Source: Trinickia acidisoli (GTDB lineage: Bacteria; Pseudomonadota; Gammaproteobacteria; Burkholderiales; Burkholderiaceae). Taken from it: a DNA stretch of 64,000 nt. Numbering within the stretch: the first letter of the stretch is position 1; each line of letters begins with the position of its first letter. The notes under the pieces were generated by a model. That model did not search any database, was not told the DNA's origin, and saw nothing but the letters and a program-made list of their open reading frames with translations. A program made the position numbers and the translations under genes. Shown here one piece after another: positions 26,406 through 34,079 of the stretch. The stretch lies in assembly GCF_017315725.1 (NCBI RefSeq), contig NZ_JAFLRG010000001.1, positions 2,418,001 through 2,482,000 of the forward strand. The letters run 5' to 3'.

Positions 26406-28253
26406 TCACAACAGCGCAGTTCCGCCGCGCACCGGCTCGCCCCGCCATAAAACGATGCCCCTTCTACTGACGGATTCGATAACCAATTGAACGAAGCTGT
26501 TGGACGGCGCGTACGGCGCAAAGAAGCGCTCCATGACGCGCGCGAAGACGGCGACGCTATGAGTGACGAAGCGTTGCTCGTCGATTTCCAGCGTGATTTC
26601 GATCCCGCGAACCATCGCCGGCTGCGGGGCTCTGGCCATAAGCGTCATGACCGATCGGTGCTTTAGGCCCGCGATGCCGTCGATGTGCTGCGCCTGTGCA
26701 GGCGAGAGTTGGGCGAATTGCTGAAACAGTTGCTTGAGGGCCGGCAACCCGGCCTGAGTCAACCGTAGTGCGTGGGGTGTCTGCTGACCGATGAGTCGCC
26801 ACAGCGCACCGTTGGTACGAGAAAGCTGAACGACCGCCGTCGGCGCGCGGAGCAACGCGATCTTCTGAGTGGCCGATTTCTTGGCGGCCAGCCGCATGTC
26901 CCCGCCCGATGCGCCGAACGGCAACGAACGCGGCAGATCCCCATTGGTGCACGTCACGTCGGCCACCAGTGTGTCCATCTCGGGCCCCGTCCTCATCGGA
27001 CCATCGGCTCCGTCAAGACGCAGCGCCGCAGCGAACCCGGCCTCAGGCGATGCGTGACTACTACGCTGTATGAATGTCCATGTCGGGTGTGCGTGACTGG
27101 TCATCAGCGCGGCCGATGAGCGCAGCGGATTGCCTTGCTCGGTGCGCACCTGATCGACCGACCAAACCTCGGTGTGTGCGTCGTTCTTGGCCTGCGCGTG
27201 GATCGGCCACACACCACTTTTCCGATCGTACCTGAGCGAGACACCCTTCCTTTCAAATAAATTGACGATCGGCGTGCAAAGGAGCTTGAGGTGATCCGCG
27301 GAAAGATGCGCGAGCTCCTGAGCGGCGCGCGAATTCGGCGGCACGCCCGTCACCACCCAATGCAGCGTCAGTTGTTCGCCCAGCGGTTCGCCTGGTGCAG
27401 CGGCACACACCGACGCAAAATCGATGTCGACGAAATGAAAGCGCTCGGCATACGCGAAGTATTCGCCTAGCAGCCCGAACGGCTGGCCGGGCTCTTTTGC
27501 GTCGGTGACGAGCCAATCTTGCGGACCGAATCCCACCGGGGCAACTGCAATCGTCGGCAAGCGGGTCCAGCGTCCCTCGTTGTCTTCAACATAAGCCCTC
27601 GCCGTGTGCAGCAACATGGTATCCATTAGCGCCGCGACCACTGATGGTTGGCCGGCGAGATGGACGCGTAGCGTGGCGGGGGCAGTCACATCGAGGCCGC
27701 TGCCGACCTTAACCGAGCGGAAGGTCACGGAGAGCATGCCGCTGGCATCGGGCGGCAGCTTGACGCTTAGCGGGGCCGTTGGCGTGGTCGCATACTGGGC
27801 ACTCGCGATTTCCACCGGCGCCAGCACGACGTCATACGTGGTCCGAAACAAGCACCCGCCTTCCGTCGTCTTCAACTGCGTCCCACGCTCAATCCGGACG
27901 GATTCGGTCAAGCTGTCGAACCTCCCTGCCATGTCGAATTGCGCAACCGAGCACGAAGGGAAGGATCGAAGGTACTGCGGAAAAGTGCGTTCGATCAGCG
28001 CCTCGGACAACTCGGGATAGTCGTCATCGATTTTTGCGCTGTGGCGGGCGTGCAAAATGGCTGTCGATTGCACTATGCGTTCCACGCCCGCGTCATCCGA
28101 ACGTCCGTCGCTGTTGATCGACAATCGCGTGGCCGCTTCCGGATTTCGCTGTGCGAACGCGCGCAAATCCCGGCGCAAGATCTCGAGTTCGCGCTCGTAA
28201 AAATGTCGAAGCAGATCGTCGTCGAACTCATCGTGGTGGGTCGTCATCGGCAC
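26406..28253 (-). CDS. Second TssF-like T6SS baseplate protein (divergent paralogue)
   Basis: 615-aa protein of the TssF (ImpG/VasA) family. The family N-terminus is clear: LLRHFYERELEILRRDLRAFAQRNPEAA, then DDDYPELSEALIERTFPQYLRSFPS, the signature that precedes the SVAQF strand. The C-terminus keeps the RGIEITLEIDEQRFV and NSFVQLVI blocks. It follows another full-length TssF gene by 16 bp and is only partly similar to it. In known baseplate wedges two TssF copies clasp one TssG; a pair of different TssF proteins could form a heterodimer (inference). No tssG gene follows, which is unusual. Confidence 0.82.
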   Translation of the reverse strand: MPMTTHHDEFDDDLLRHFYERELEILRRDLRAFAQRNPEAATRLSINSDGRSDDAGVERIVQSTAILHARHSAKIDDDYPELSEALIERTFPQYLRSFPSCSVAQFDMAGRFDSLTESVRIERGTQLKTTEGGCLFRTTYDVVLAPVEIASAQYATTPTAPLSVKLPPDASGMLSVTFRSVKVGSGLDVTAPATLRVHLAGQPSVVAALMDTMLLHTARAYVEDNEGRWTRLPTIAVAPVGFGPQDWLVTDAKEPGQPFGLLGEYFAYAERFHFVDIDFASVCAAAPGEPLGEQLTLHWVVTGVPPNSRAAQELAHLSADHLKLLCTPIVNLFERKGVSLRYDRKSGVWPIHAQAKNDAHTEVWSVDQVRTEQGNPLRSSAALMTSHAHPTWTFIQRSSHASPEAGFAAALRLDGADGPMRTGPEMDTLVADVTCTNGDLPRSLPFGASGGDMRLAAKKSATQKIALLRAPTAVVQLSRTNGALWRLIGQQTPHALRLTQAGLPALKQLFQQFAQLSPAQAQHIDGIAGLKHRSVMTLMARAPQPAMVRGIEITLEIDEQRFVTHSVAVFARVMERFFAPYAPSNSFVQLVIESVSRRGIVLWRGEPVRGGTALL

Positions 28254-28269
28254 AGGTCTCCTTCTTCCA

Positions 28270-30114
28270 TTACCAGAGAATCAAGTCGCTGCTGCGCTGC
28301 TTGCATCGCACGATCTGTTCGTCCGTATGCATCGAGACGACGACCAACTGAACAAAGCTATTGAGTTGAACGTAGTAACCGAGAAACGTATTAATCGCGC
28401 CCGCGAACGTTGCAATGCTGGCACCGACGAAATGCTTCTCGTCGATGGTCATGCGCAATTCAATTCCTTGCACTACCGTCATGAACGGGTTGCCCGGCAA
28501 CTCGATTGCAGCATCGCGCACCTCGACGCCTACGATGCCTTCGATATGCCGGGACGACACCGCGGAGCGCCGTAGGTCGTACAACACCAGCGCCGCCTTG
28601 AGCGCTTCGACATTCATATCTGCAAGCGAGAGATGATCGAGTGCAAGGTGCGTCGCGAGCCGCAAACGCAACGCATCGTTAGCCTCGAAGCGCAGCGTCT
28701 GCGTGGGCCGACGCAGCATCGCGGCACCGATCGACAGGCCGCCGTCGTGGTCGCTGTCCCGTAAGAACAAATCGCCGCCCTCAAGGCCGATGGCGAGTCT
28801 CGACGGCAGATCCCGATTCGTGCATGTCAGCTCGAGACTTAACGTATCGGTCTGCGAGGCCATCGGATCGAAATCGGTGTCGATCACCGAAATCTCCGTT
28901 TCGTAGCCGGGACTTGCCAACGCCACCGCCCGGTCGCGACGAACGAACCAGTAGCGCAAGGACCTTGGATCGTCGCCATAGCGCTGCGAGAAAATCGGTC
29001 GGAACTCGATGACGCGGCTAAGCGATGGCGTTTGGCGCACGAGGTGCACTGAATCGATCGAATAGACGTCGTAAGAAGCCGCGTGACTTGCATCCGCCAC
29101 GACCGGATACGCGACCTCGCGGTGGGTGACGCGGATCGGTTCGCCGGGCCGGCGAAAGACGTTGATGACAGGCGTCGAGAACAGCCGAAAATGCGTGGCC
29201 GACAACGAGTCCAGCAGGCTTGCCGCGTGCGGATTACCGTGGCCCTCCTTGAGTACCACGTGGAGGGTTACGCGCCGGCGCGCCCCTGCCGTATCGAGCA
29301 TCGCGCCAAGATCGATGTCGGCGAAATCGTGTTTCTCCGGGAAGCCGAAATATTCCGCCAGGGGGCGGAATGCCGGGTGCGACTTCCACGGATAGTCGAG
29401 CAGCGCATCGTTCTCATCGAAACCGGCATGCACGACGGGTACTGTCCGCAGCGGCTTCCAGCGGCCATCTCCATCAGCTTCCACATAGCTTGCCAGCGCA
29501 TGGATGAACAAGCCATCGGCGAGCGCGGCAATGAACGAGGATTCGCCATTCAAATGCGTGCGAACGGTACGCAGGGCCAGCGCTCTCAAATCCAAGTCTG
29601 ACGCTGTCGATTCGAATGTCATCGACACGATGCCAGCCGCGTTCACGGGCAAAACCACGGGGGCGGCAGCGGCCGGCACATAGCGCGCCTCGCTAAGCGC
29701 AAGCGGTGCAAGGGTCACGTCGTAGGCGGTCTTGAATCGACATTGGACACCGTTGATCGACCGGCTGAGCAATTCAGTGCCCCGTGCCAACTTGTGGGTG
29801 TTAGGCTTACCGTCTGTGGCAGTCGTGACGGAAAATTGCGCGATCGAGCATGCCGGGAATGGTCGCAGATAGTGCGGCTGCATCACATCCAAGAGCGCTT
29901 CGACACACTGCGGATAGTCATCCTTGAGCTTCTTGCCAATGCGTGCATCGAGCATCGCTATCGCCTGGACCAATTGCTCGACGTACGGATTGTCGCTGCG
30001 CTCATCCGCCGGCAAAAGCTGCCCCGCAATCTTGGGATAGCGCTGCGCGAAGTCCCCGGAATAATGTCGCAAGTGCGATAGCTCGCGCTCGTAGTACGGC
30101 AGCAATTCTTCCAT
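28270..30114 (-). CDS. tssF: TssF, T6SS baseplate wedge protein
   Basis: 614-aa baseplate component. The classical family start MEELLPYYERELSHLR is present, followed by FAQRYPKIAGQL, KLKDDYPQCVEALLDVMQPHYLRPFP and SIAQFSV. C-terminal blocks include TCTNRDLPSRL, IEGIVGVEVRDA, RGIELRMTIDEKHFVG and NSFVQLVV. It normally binds TssG and TssE and contacts the VgrG hub. It lies 75 bp after tssE and 16 bp before a second tssF-like gene, in one minus-strand unit. Confidence 0.9.
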   Translation of the reverse strand: MEELLPYYERELSHLRHYSGDFAQRYPKIAGQLLPADERSDNPYVEQLVQAIAMLDARIGKKLKDDYPQCVEALLDVMQPHYLRPFPACSIAQFSVTTATDGKPNTHKLARGTELLSRSINGVQCRFKTAYDVTLAPLALSEARYVPAAAAPVVLPVNAAGIVSMTFESTASDLDLRALALRTVRTHLNGESSFIAALADGLFIHALASYVEADGDGRWKPLRTVPVVHAGFDENDALLDYPWKSHPAFRPLAEYFGFPEKHDFADIDLGAMLDTAGARRRVTLHVVLKEGHGNPHAASLLDSLSATHFRLFSTPVINVFRRPGEPIRVTHREVAYPVVADASHAASYDVYSIDSVHLVRQTPSLSRVIEFRPIFSQRYGDDPRSLRYWFVRRDRAVALASPGYETEISVIDTDFDPMASQTDTLSLELTCTNRDLPSRLAIGLEGGDLFLRDSDHDGGLSIGAAMLRRPTQTLRFEANDALRLRLATHLALDHLSLADMNVEALKAALVLYDLRRSAVSSRHIEGIVGVEVRDAAIELPGNPFMTVVQGIELRMTIDEKHFVGASIATFAGAINTFLGYYVQLNSFVQLVVVSMHTDEQIVRCKQRSSDLILW

Positions 30115-30168
30115 CTAGGTCTCAGGATTCATTTGTTACTCGGCCCGAGCGCCGCTCTCGTGTTCGTG

Positions 30169-30205
30169 GCCTTTTGTTAGAGCCTTTTGTTAGGACCTTT
30201 TGGGG
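30169..30205. repeat. 13-bp tandem repeat across the tssE stop codon
   Basis: GCCTTTTGTTAGA (30169-30181) and GCCTTTTGTTAGG (30182-30194) are followed by a partial third unit ACCTTTTGGGG. The tssE stop (30190-30192) lies inside the array. Such an array is prone to slippage and may alter the tssE-tssF spacing. Confidence 0.6.
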
Positions 30206-30672
30206 CGCGCGCGGGTGACCGAATATTGCAATGTGGACGGTTGCAGCATGGCGTCGAAGTTGACCGGCTCCGCAGCCGGATGCACAACGAGCATCGCCTT
30301 GATGGCGAAGCACAGCACGTTCGTCGACTGCGCGTTCACCTCGAGCTTCACGTCGACCTGCTTGAGCCTGCGTTCGTGGCGCTCGATCGCGCGTTGAATC
30401 GAAGTGCAGATGGTCGTACGGTCGTCATGGCTTGCAAGGCTGAGCCCCGCGAAATCATTCAGCCCGTAAGTCAGCACCGACCGCTGGCATTCGTCGAACC
30501 CAACGAGGCGATCGTCGGTAAAGGTGATTCGGGCGTTCAGGAGCGACTCGATGTGGCGCGCGACCGTGCCTTTGAGTTCATCCAGCGATAACTGCCGCAC
30601 GACGGCCGGCGCCGCCTGATTCGGGCCGTCGCCGAATAATTTATCGAGCAGACTGGGTTCGAAACGGCTCAT
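30190..30672 (-). CDS. tssE: TssE, gp25-like T6SS baseplate protein
   Basis: 160-aa protein of the gp25-like TssE family, which stabilises the baseplate wedge and primes sheath assembly. Visible features are the N-terminal PSLLDKLFGDG, the ESLLNARI helix, and VLTYGLNDFAGLSL followed by an IQRAIERHERRL helix, all in usual order; family length is about 130-170 aa. It is the first gene of the minus-strand T6SS unit. Upstream (30673-30900) no other tss gene is seen. The stop lies within a 13-bp tandem repeat. Confidence 0.85.
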   Translation of the reverse strand: MSRFEPSLLDKLFGDGPNQAAPAVVRQLSLDELKGTVARHIESLLNARITFTDDRLVGFDECQRSVLTYGLNDFAGLSLASHDDRTTICTSIQRAIERHERRLKQVDVKLEVNAQSTNVLCFAIKAMLVVHPAAEPVNFDAMLQPSTLQYSVTRARPKRS

Positions 30673-31146
30673 CTATTTTTTTGAAAGAATCGGTAGGTGA
30701 TGCACCCTCTCAAGTGCGAGCCGTATGATACAGGACTACATCTCATCCCGAAATGCTCGTCACTCGCAACGAGTCCCAGGCGAAGCCGCCCAGGACTGCC
30801 CGCCTATAATGGCCATACAGCCACGGCGCGCGATGGCGCCCAGCATTGACCATGTCGTCGGATTTCCTAAGAAATGAATTACCACGTCGCCTACGAGCAC
30901 AGCCTGAAAATCGCCCCCGATGACTTTGTCGTGAAGGTTTCGTCGCAAGTTGTCGAAGACGTACCAGTGAGTGTTCCGCGTGCGCTGCTTCCCGAGTACA
31001 TCACCGAATTGATCCTGAGCCGCTCGCCCCAGATTGGAAAAATTCGGAATTTGCGGATCTTGTAGCGACGTCGAGGCAGCGTGCTGCGAGCCCTCGCCTC
31101 GTCGACCAGATCTGCGTAGACGAGGGAGGTTCGGCTATCGAGCGGA
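30673..31146. other. Unresolved region upstream of tssE
   Basis: Two overlapping open frames compete and neither is recognised. Plus strand 30874-31065 gives a 63-aa protein (MNYHVAYEHSLKIAPDDF...). On the minus strand an open frame ends at 30760 and reads through QDPQIPNF and FDNLRRNLHDKVIGGDF. Base composition at third codon positions does not separate them. The segment also contains the presumed tssE promoter. Decayed coding DNA is likely. Confidence 0.3.
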
Positions 31147-31359
31147 CTATACGTGGGTAAGGCAATCAACGGCCGCGTTGGCGCTTGGATATTCCCAGAG
31201 CGACTCGAAATCTACCCCTCGCTCCTTAATCAGCCCCGCAGCCTCGGCTTGCCATGCAAGGTCGCCCTGCTCAAAATCGTGCGTCGTCCCGAGACGCGTC
31301 AGTTCCGCGCCGATTCGTTCGACTTGCCGGCGCAGGGCAAGCTCGGCGGCATCACTCAC
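31147..31359 (-). pseudogene. Small ORF, probable remnant of an integrative-element gene
   Basis: 70-codon frame from GTG 31359 that overlaps the stop of the upstream fragment by 4 bp (GTGA), a typical operon junction. It reads ERIGAELTRLGTTHDF then DLAWQAEAAGLIKERG, after which the sequence turns into an unrelated short tail. I associate the block with a gene following a helicase-like gene in integrative elements of this bacterial group, but this is from memory. It looks like a 3'-truncated relic rather than a complete gene. Confidence 0.4.
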
Positions 31360-31619
31360 CACACATCCTTTGCTTCTCGCCGAGCGAACTCGATCAACCA
31401 GCTGATATCGGGTGCGCATTTGTATGCCTCCCGGAAGTAGTGTCTGGCCTTCGATTCGAGCGACGCTATGCCCTGCCGTGCCCCCTGGTAACTTGCTGCG
31501 CCCGCAAGACAATTCCACAAAGCCCGATACCCGCGCAACGACGGCGCCGCTAAAATTCCTAGTACACGCTCGGCAGCACCGACAGCCAACTCGTAGTCGT
31601 GCCGCCATAAGGCATTCCG
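31356..31619 (-). pseudogene. C-terminal fragment of a large (helicase-like?) mobile-element protein
   Basis: An 87-codon open stretch without a proper start, closed upstream by an in-frame stop at 31620-31622. It reads LWRHDYELAVGAAERVLGIL, RGYRALWNCLAGAA and KARHYFREAYKCAPDISWL. It looks like the C-terminal end of a large protein, most probably a helicase of an integrative element (recollection, not search). The break is about 30 bp from the repeat at 31648, suggesting that a recombination event truncated the gene. Confidence 0.45.
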
Positions 31620-31647
31620 TTACGCACGCGAGCTTGAGCAGCACACT

Positions 31648-31667
31648 TGTGTGTAATGGAATGCATT
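31648..31667. repeat. Second copy of the palindrome half-site
   Basis: The 20 bp containing GTGTGTAATGGAA match 18495-18514 with one mismatch. Relative to the left arm of the palindrome at 18477-18490 this copy is inverted, so 14-bp perfect inverted repeats bracket the 13-kb T6SS block. Confidence 0.6.
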
Positions 31668-31768
31668 TACGCGCCTCATCGTGCATAGCCCGCTTGCCGC
31701 GGGTCGAGCCCGAGTCGACATTGAATAATGTTGATCCTACTTCTCCCCTCCATGCGTCACCTTCAAAT

Positions 31769-31817
31769 CCCCCCAGGCCATCCTCCCCCCAACTTCCCCC
31801 CCATAGCAACACCCCCC
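31769..31817. repeat. Four runs of 6-7 C (G-quadruplex potential on the minus strand)
   Basis: C-runs lie at 31769-31774, 31785-31790, 31796-31802 and 31812-31817, separated by 10, 5 and 9 bases. They are about 100 bp upstream of the TAXI-protein operon. The complementary strand could fold into a G-quadruplex with long loops. Confidence 0.55.
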
Positions 31818-31907
31818 GCCACCTCGCAGAATCGATCCCAATCGCGAGCGAGCAGCCAATTCGATCACCTACCGAACTGACCGCATCGCCGCATCCGCCA
31901 TTCAACG

Positions 31908-33221
31908 ATGAAACCAAAACGGGATCGGCGCCGAAAGCGCAGGTTCGTTCGAAACACCGATATGCGTCGAATACTGCCCAAAGTAAAACACGCGCGCGCA
32001 TGGATCACCGCTTCCGCGCTCGGTGTCCTTCTCTATGCGGCATTTCATGTGCAACCGTCTCGACACATTCGTATTGCGGCAGGCCCGGTCGACGGCAGCT
32101 TTTACGCAACCGCACTGCAATACAAGGCGTTGATCGAACGCAAGGGCTACCGCGTCGACGTCGTGCCGTTCGAAAACACCAACGAAATCGAAGCGCACGT
32201 GGCCGACGATCGCGCGCACCTAGACCTGGGCTTCGTCGCCGATAGCCGCGGCTCGGCAGGCAGCGCCAAGCTGATGTCGCTCGGCGATATTCAACTGCAA
32301 CCGATCTTCATCTTCGAAAACCGTCACGCAGCAACGGCCCACGCCGTTCGCTCGTTTTCGGACCTACGCGGCTTATCGCTCGTACTGCCGCCTCGAAACA
32401 GTCTGACGAGCGAAACGCTGCTGCGCGTGTTCGCTCTGAGCGGAATCGATACGGCCAATACCGGCATTACGTTCCTGCCGCTCAAGGACGGTATTGCGGG
32501 CCTTGAGCGAGGCGAATTCGACGCGGGCCTATTCATTCTCGGTGCGGACAGCGATCTCGTGGCCAACCTCGCCAAGGACGACGATCTCGTCATGGTTCAA
32601 ATCGCGCAGCAAGACGCGATCGCCGCCAAGCTGGCGTATCTGAGCGAAGTGAAGTTGCCGGAAGGCGTCTACGACGTCTCGCGCGACGTGCCTGCGCACG
32701 ACGTGAAGCTACTAGCCGCCACGATTTCCGTCGTCGCGCGGCGCGATCTGCCCCCGGCAACAGTCTATGCGGTACTCGAAGCCTTGCGCGACGTGCATCG
32801 CCGCCGCACTTACGTCAACGATGCCGACGCCTTTCCTCGCGATTCGGACGACGCCGCGCAACCGGAGCACCTCGTCGACGACTTCTATCGCAATGGCACG
32901 CCCTGGATTTTTGCGCACCTGCCAGTCGCGATCGCCAGTGTCGTCGATGCCTACCTGGGGCCGCTGCTCGCACTTTGGGTCGCAACCGGCGCGCTCAACG
33001 TGGTCTATGAGGTCGAGCGCGTGCGTCTTCTGCTTTGTCTCGCGCTCGCGCATCTCGCGCTTTGGTGGATACGACGCCGCCGACGCAAAGGCGTACCGCC
33101 GCCGCATGCGCTGCTCGCACTCGCCCGCAAGCTGGCAGCCGTTCTCACACCCGACGAGCGAGGCGCCGCGCGCATGCTCGCCGAACTACGTCGAGCCATC
33201 GGACATGAGCTTGGACATTAG
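31908..33221 (+). CDS. TAXI-family solute-binding protein with C-terminal membrane segment
   Basis: 437-aa protein of the TAXI (TRAP-associated extracytoplasmic) binding family. An N-terminal hydrophobic segment (ITASALGVLLYAAF) is followed by the ligand-binding core, with IRIAAGPVDGSFYATALQYKALIERKGY, the LRGLSLVLPPRNSLTSETLLRVF lobe and EFDAGLFILG. A C-terminal hydrophobic part (about residues 335-390) forms one or two membrane spans and ends in a basic tail. No TRAP permease is adjacent. It is first in an operon with a methyltransferase and ABC-type permeases. The start is uncertain (31908 or 31962), as neither has a good ribosome site. Confidence 0.75.
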   Translation: MKPKRDRRRKRRFVRNTDMRRILPKVKHARAWITASALGVLLYAAFHVQPSRHIRIAAGPVDGSFYATALQYKALIERKGYRVDVVPFENTNEIEAHVADDRAHLDLGFVADSRGSAGSAKLMSLGDIQLQPIFIFENRHAATAHAVRSFSDLRGLSLVLPPRNSLTSETLLRVFALSGIDTANTGITFLPLKDGIAGLERGEFDAGLFILGADSDLVANLAKDDDLVMVQIAQQDAIAAKLAYLSEVKLPEGVYDVSRDVPAHDVKLLAATISVVARRDLPPATVYAVLEALRDVHRRRTYVNDADAFPRDSDDAAQPEHLVDDFYRNGTPWIFAHLPVAIASVVDAYLGPLLALWVATGALNVVYEVERVRLLLCLALAHLALWWIRRRRRKGVPPPHALLALARKLAAVLTPDERGAARMLAELRRAIGHELGH

Positions 33222-33278
33222 CCGCACGCGACACCCAGCCGCGAACGATCGAATCTTTCCACCACGGGGATCGAAGAC

Positions 33279-34079
33279 GTGAAACGCAATCCTATCGCCG
33301 ATGAAATGGCTCATACCTACGACCGATATTTTCAAAGTGACGGCTATCGCGCCCGCTATCCGCAGCCCAACCCGTCGACGCTCGATTATCTGCTGCGCAA
33401 CGGGGCGAGCGAAGCCAAACACATCCTCGACTTCGGCTGCGGCAACGGCCGCTATGCGCTCGCCCTACTCGCTCATAGCCGAGCCGACATCACGGGCTAC
33501 GATATTTCCGCGGCATCGCTGGCGGATTTCGAGCATCACTTGGATCACACGCCCGACGCCGCACGCGTGCGGCTCGTCCACGGCAATTGGTCTCGACTCG
33601 GTCGAACACCGCGATACGACATGATTCTGATGCTGTTCGGCGTGCTCTCGCATTTGGGCGATCGTGCCACCCGCATCGGCGCACTGTCGCGGCTGCGCGC
33701 CTTGATCAACCCGAACGGACGCCTCGTGTTATCGGTGCCGTCCGCCCTGCGCAGGCGTCCTCGCGAGTTGATGAAATGGTCGATCGCTCGCCGCCTGGGC
33801 GTCGCGCTGCCGCCCCTGAGCGAGCAGGGCAACATCTATTTCACGCGTCACGTAGACGGCCAATCGTTGACGTTCTTCTACCATCTCTATTCGCCCAAAG
33901 GATTGCGCGCCGAACTCCGAGCAGCGGGCTTCGCCCTCGAAGCGTGCGAAGCCGAGAGTCTGTTGCCGGAATGGTGGATCGCACAATCGCGCACGCTGTC
34001 CGGGCTCGATCGGATGGCCTCGCATCTTTTACCGCCCGCGCTCGGCTACGGCATCCGCGTCCTCGCGGTACCCGTATGA
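33279..34079 (+). CDS. Class I SAM-dependent methyltransferase
   Basis: 266-aa cytoplasmic methyltransferase. SAM motif I is ILDFGCGNGRYAL (about residues 49-61), the acidic residue after strand 2 is in ITGYDIS, motif post-I/IV is MILMLFGVLSHL, and the later NGRLVLSVPS strand is usual for the fold. Its stop overlaps the start of the following transporter gene by 4 bp (ATGA), so it is part of the operon. The substrate is unknown; a modifying step on the transported compound is a guess from context. Confidence 0.78.
   Translation: MKRNPIADEMAHTYDRYFQSDGYRARYPQPNPSTLDYLLRNGASEAKHILDFGCGNGRYALALLAHSRADITGYDISAASLADFEHHLDHTPDAARVRLVHGNWSRLGRTPRYDMILMLFGVLSHLGDRATRIGALSRLRALINPNGRLVLSVPSALRRRPRELMKWSIARRLGVALPPLSEQGNIYFTRHVDGQSLTFFYHLYSPKGLRAELRAAGFALEACEAESLLPEWWIAQSRTLSGLDRMASHLLPPALGYGIRVLAVPV

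Noticed and set aside
21840..31076. 16-bp identical string TGTAGCGACGTCGAGG at 21840-21855 and 31061-31076
   Set aside because: One 16-bp match is about what chance gives in a 64-kb GC-rich window. The first copy is ordinary effector coding sequence and the flanks do not match.
31360..32001. Upstream extension of the 70-codon minus-strand frame to a 284-aa protein
   Set aside because: The N-terminal 200 residues are unnatural (Trp/Gly/Cys-rich from C-tracts) and overlap the better-supported 87-codon fragment; only the C-terminal 70 residues look like protein.
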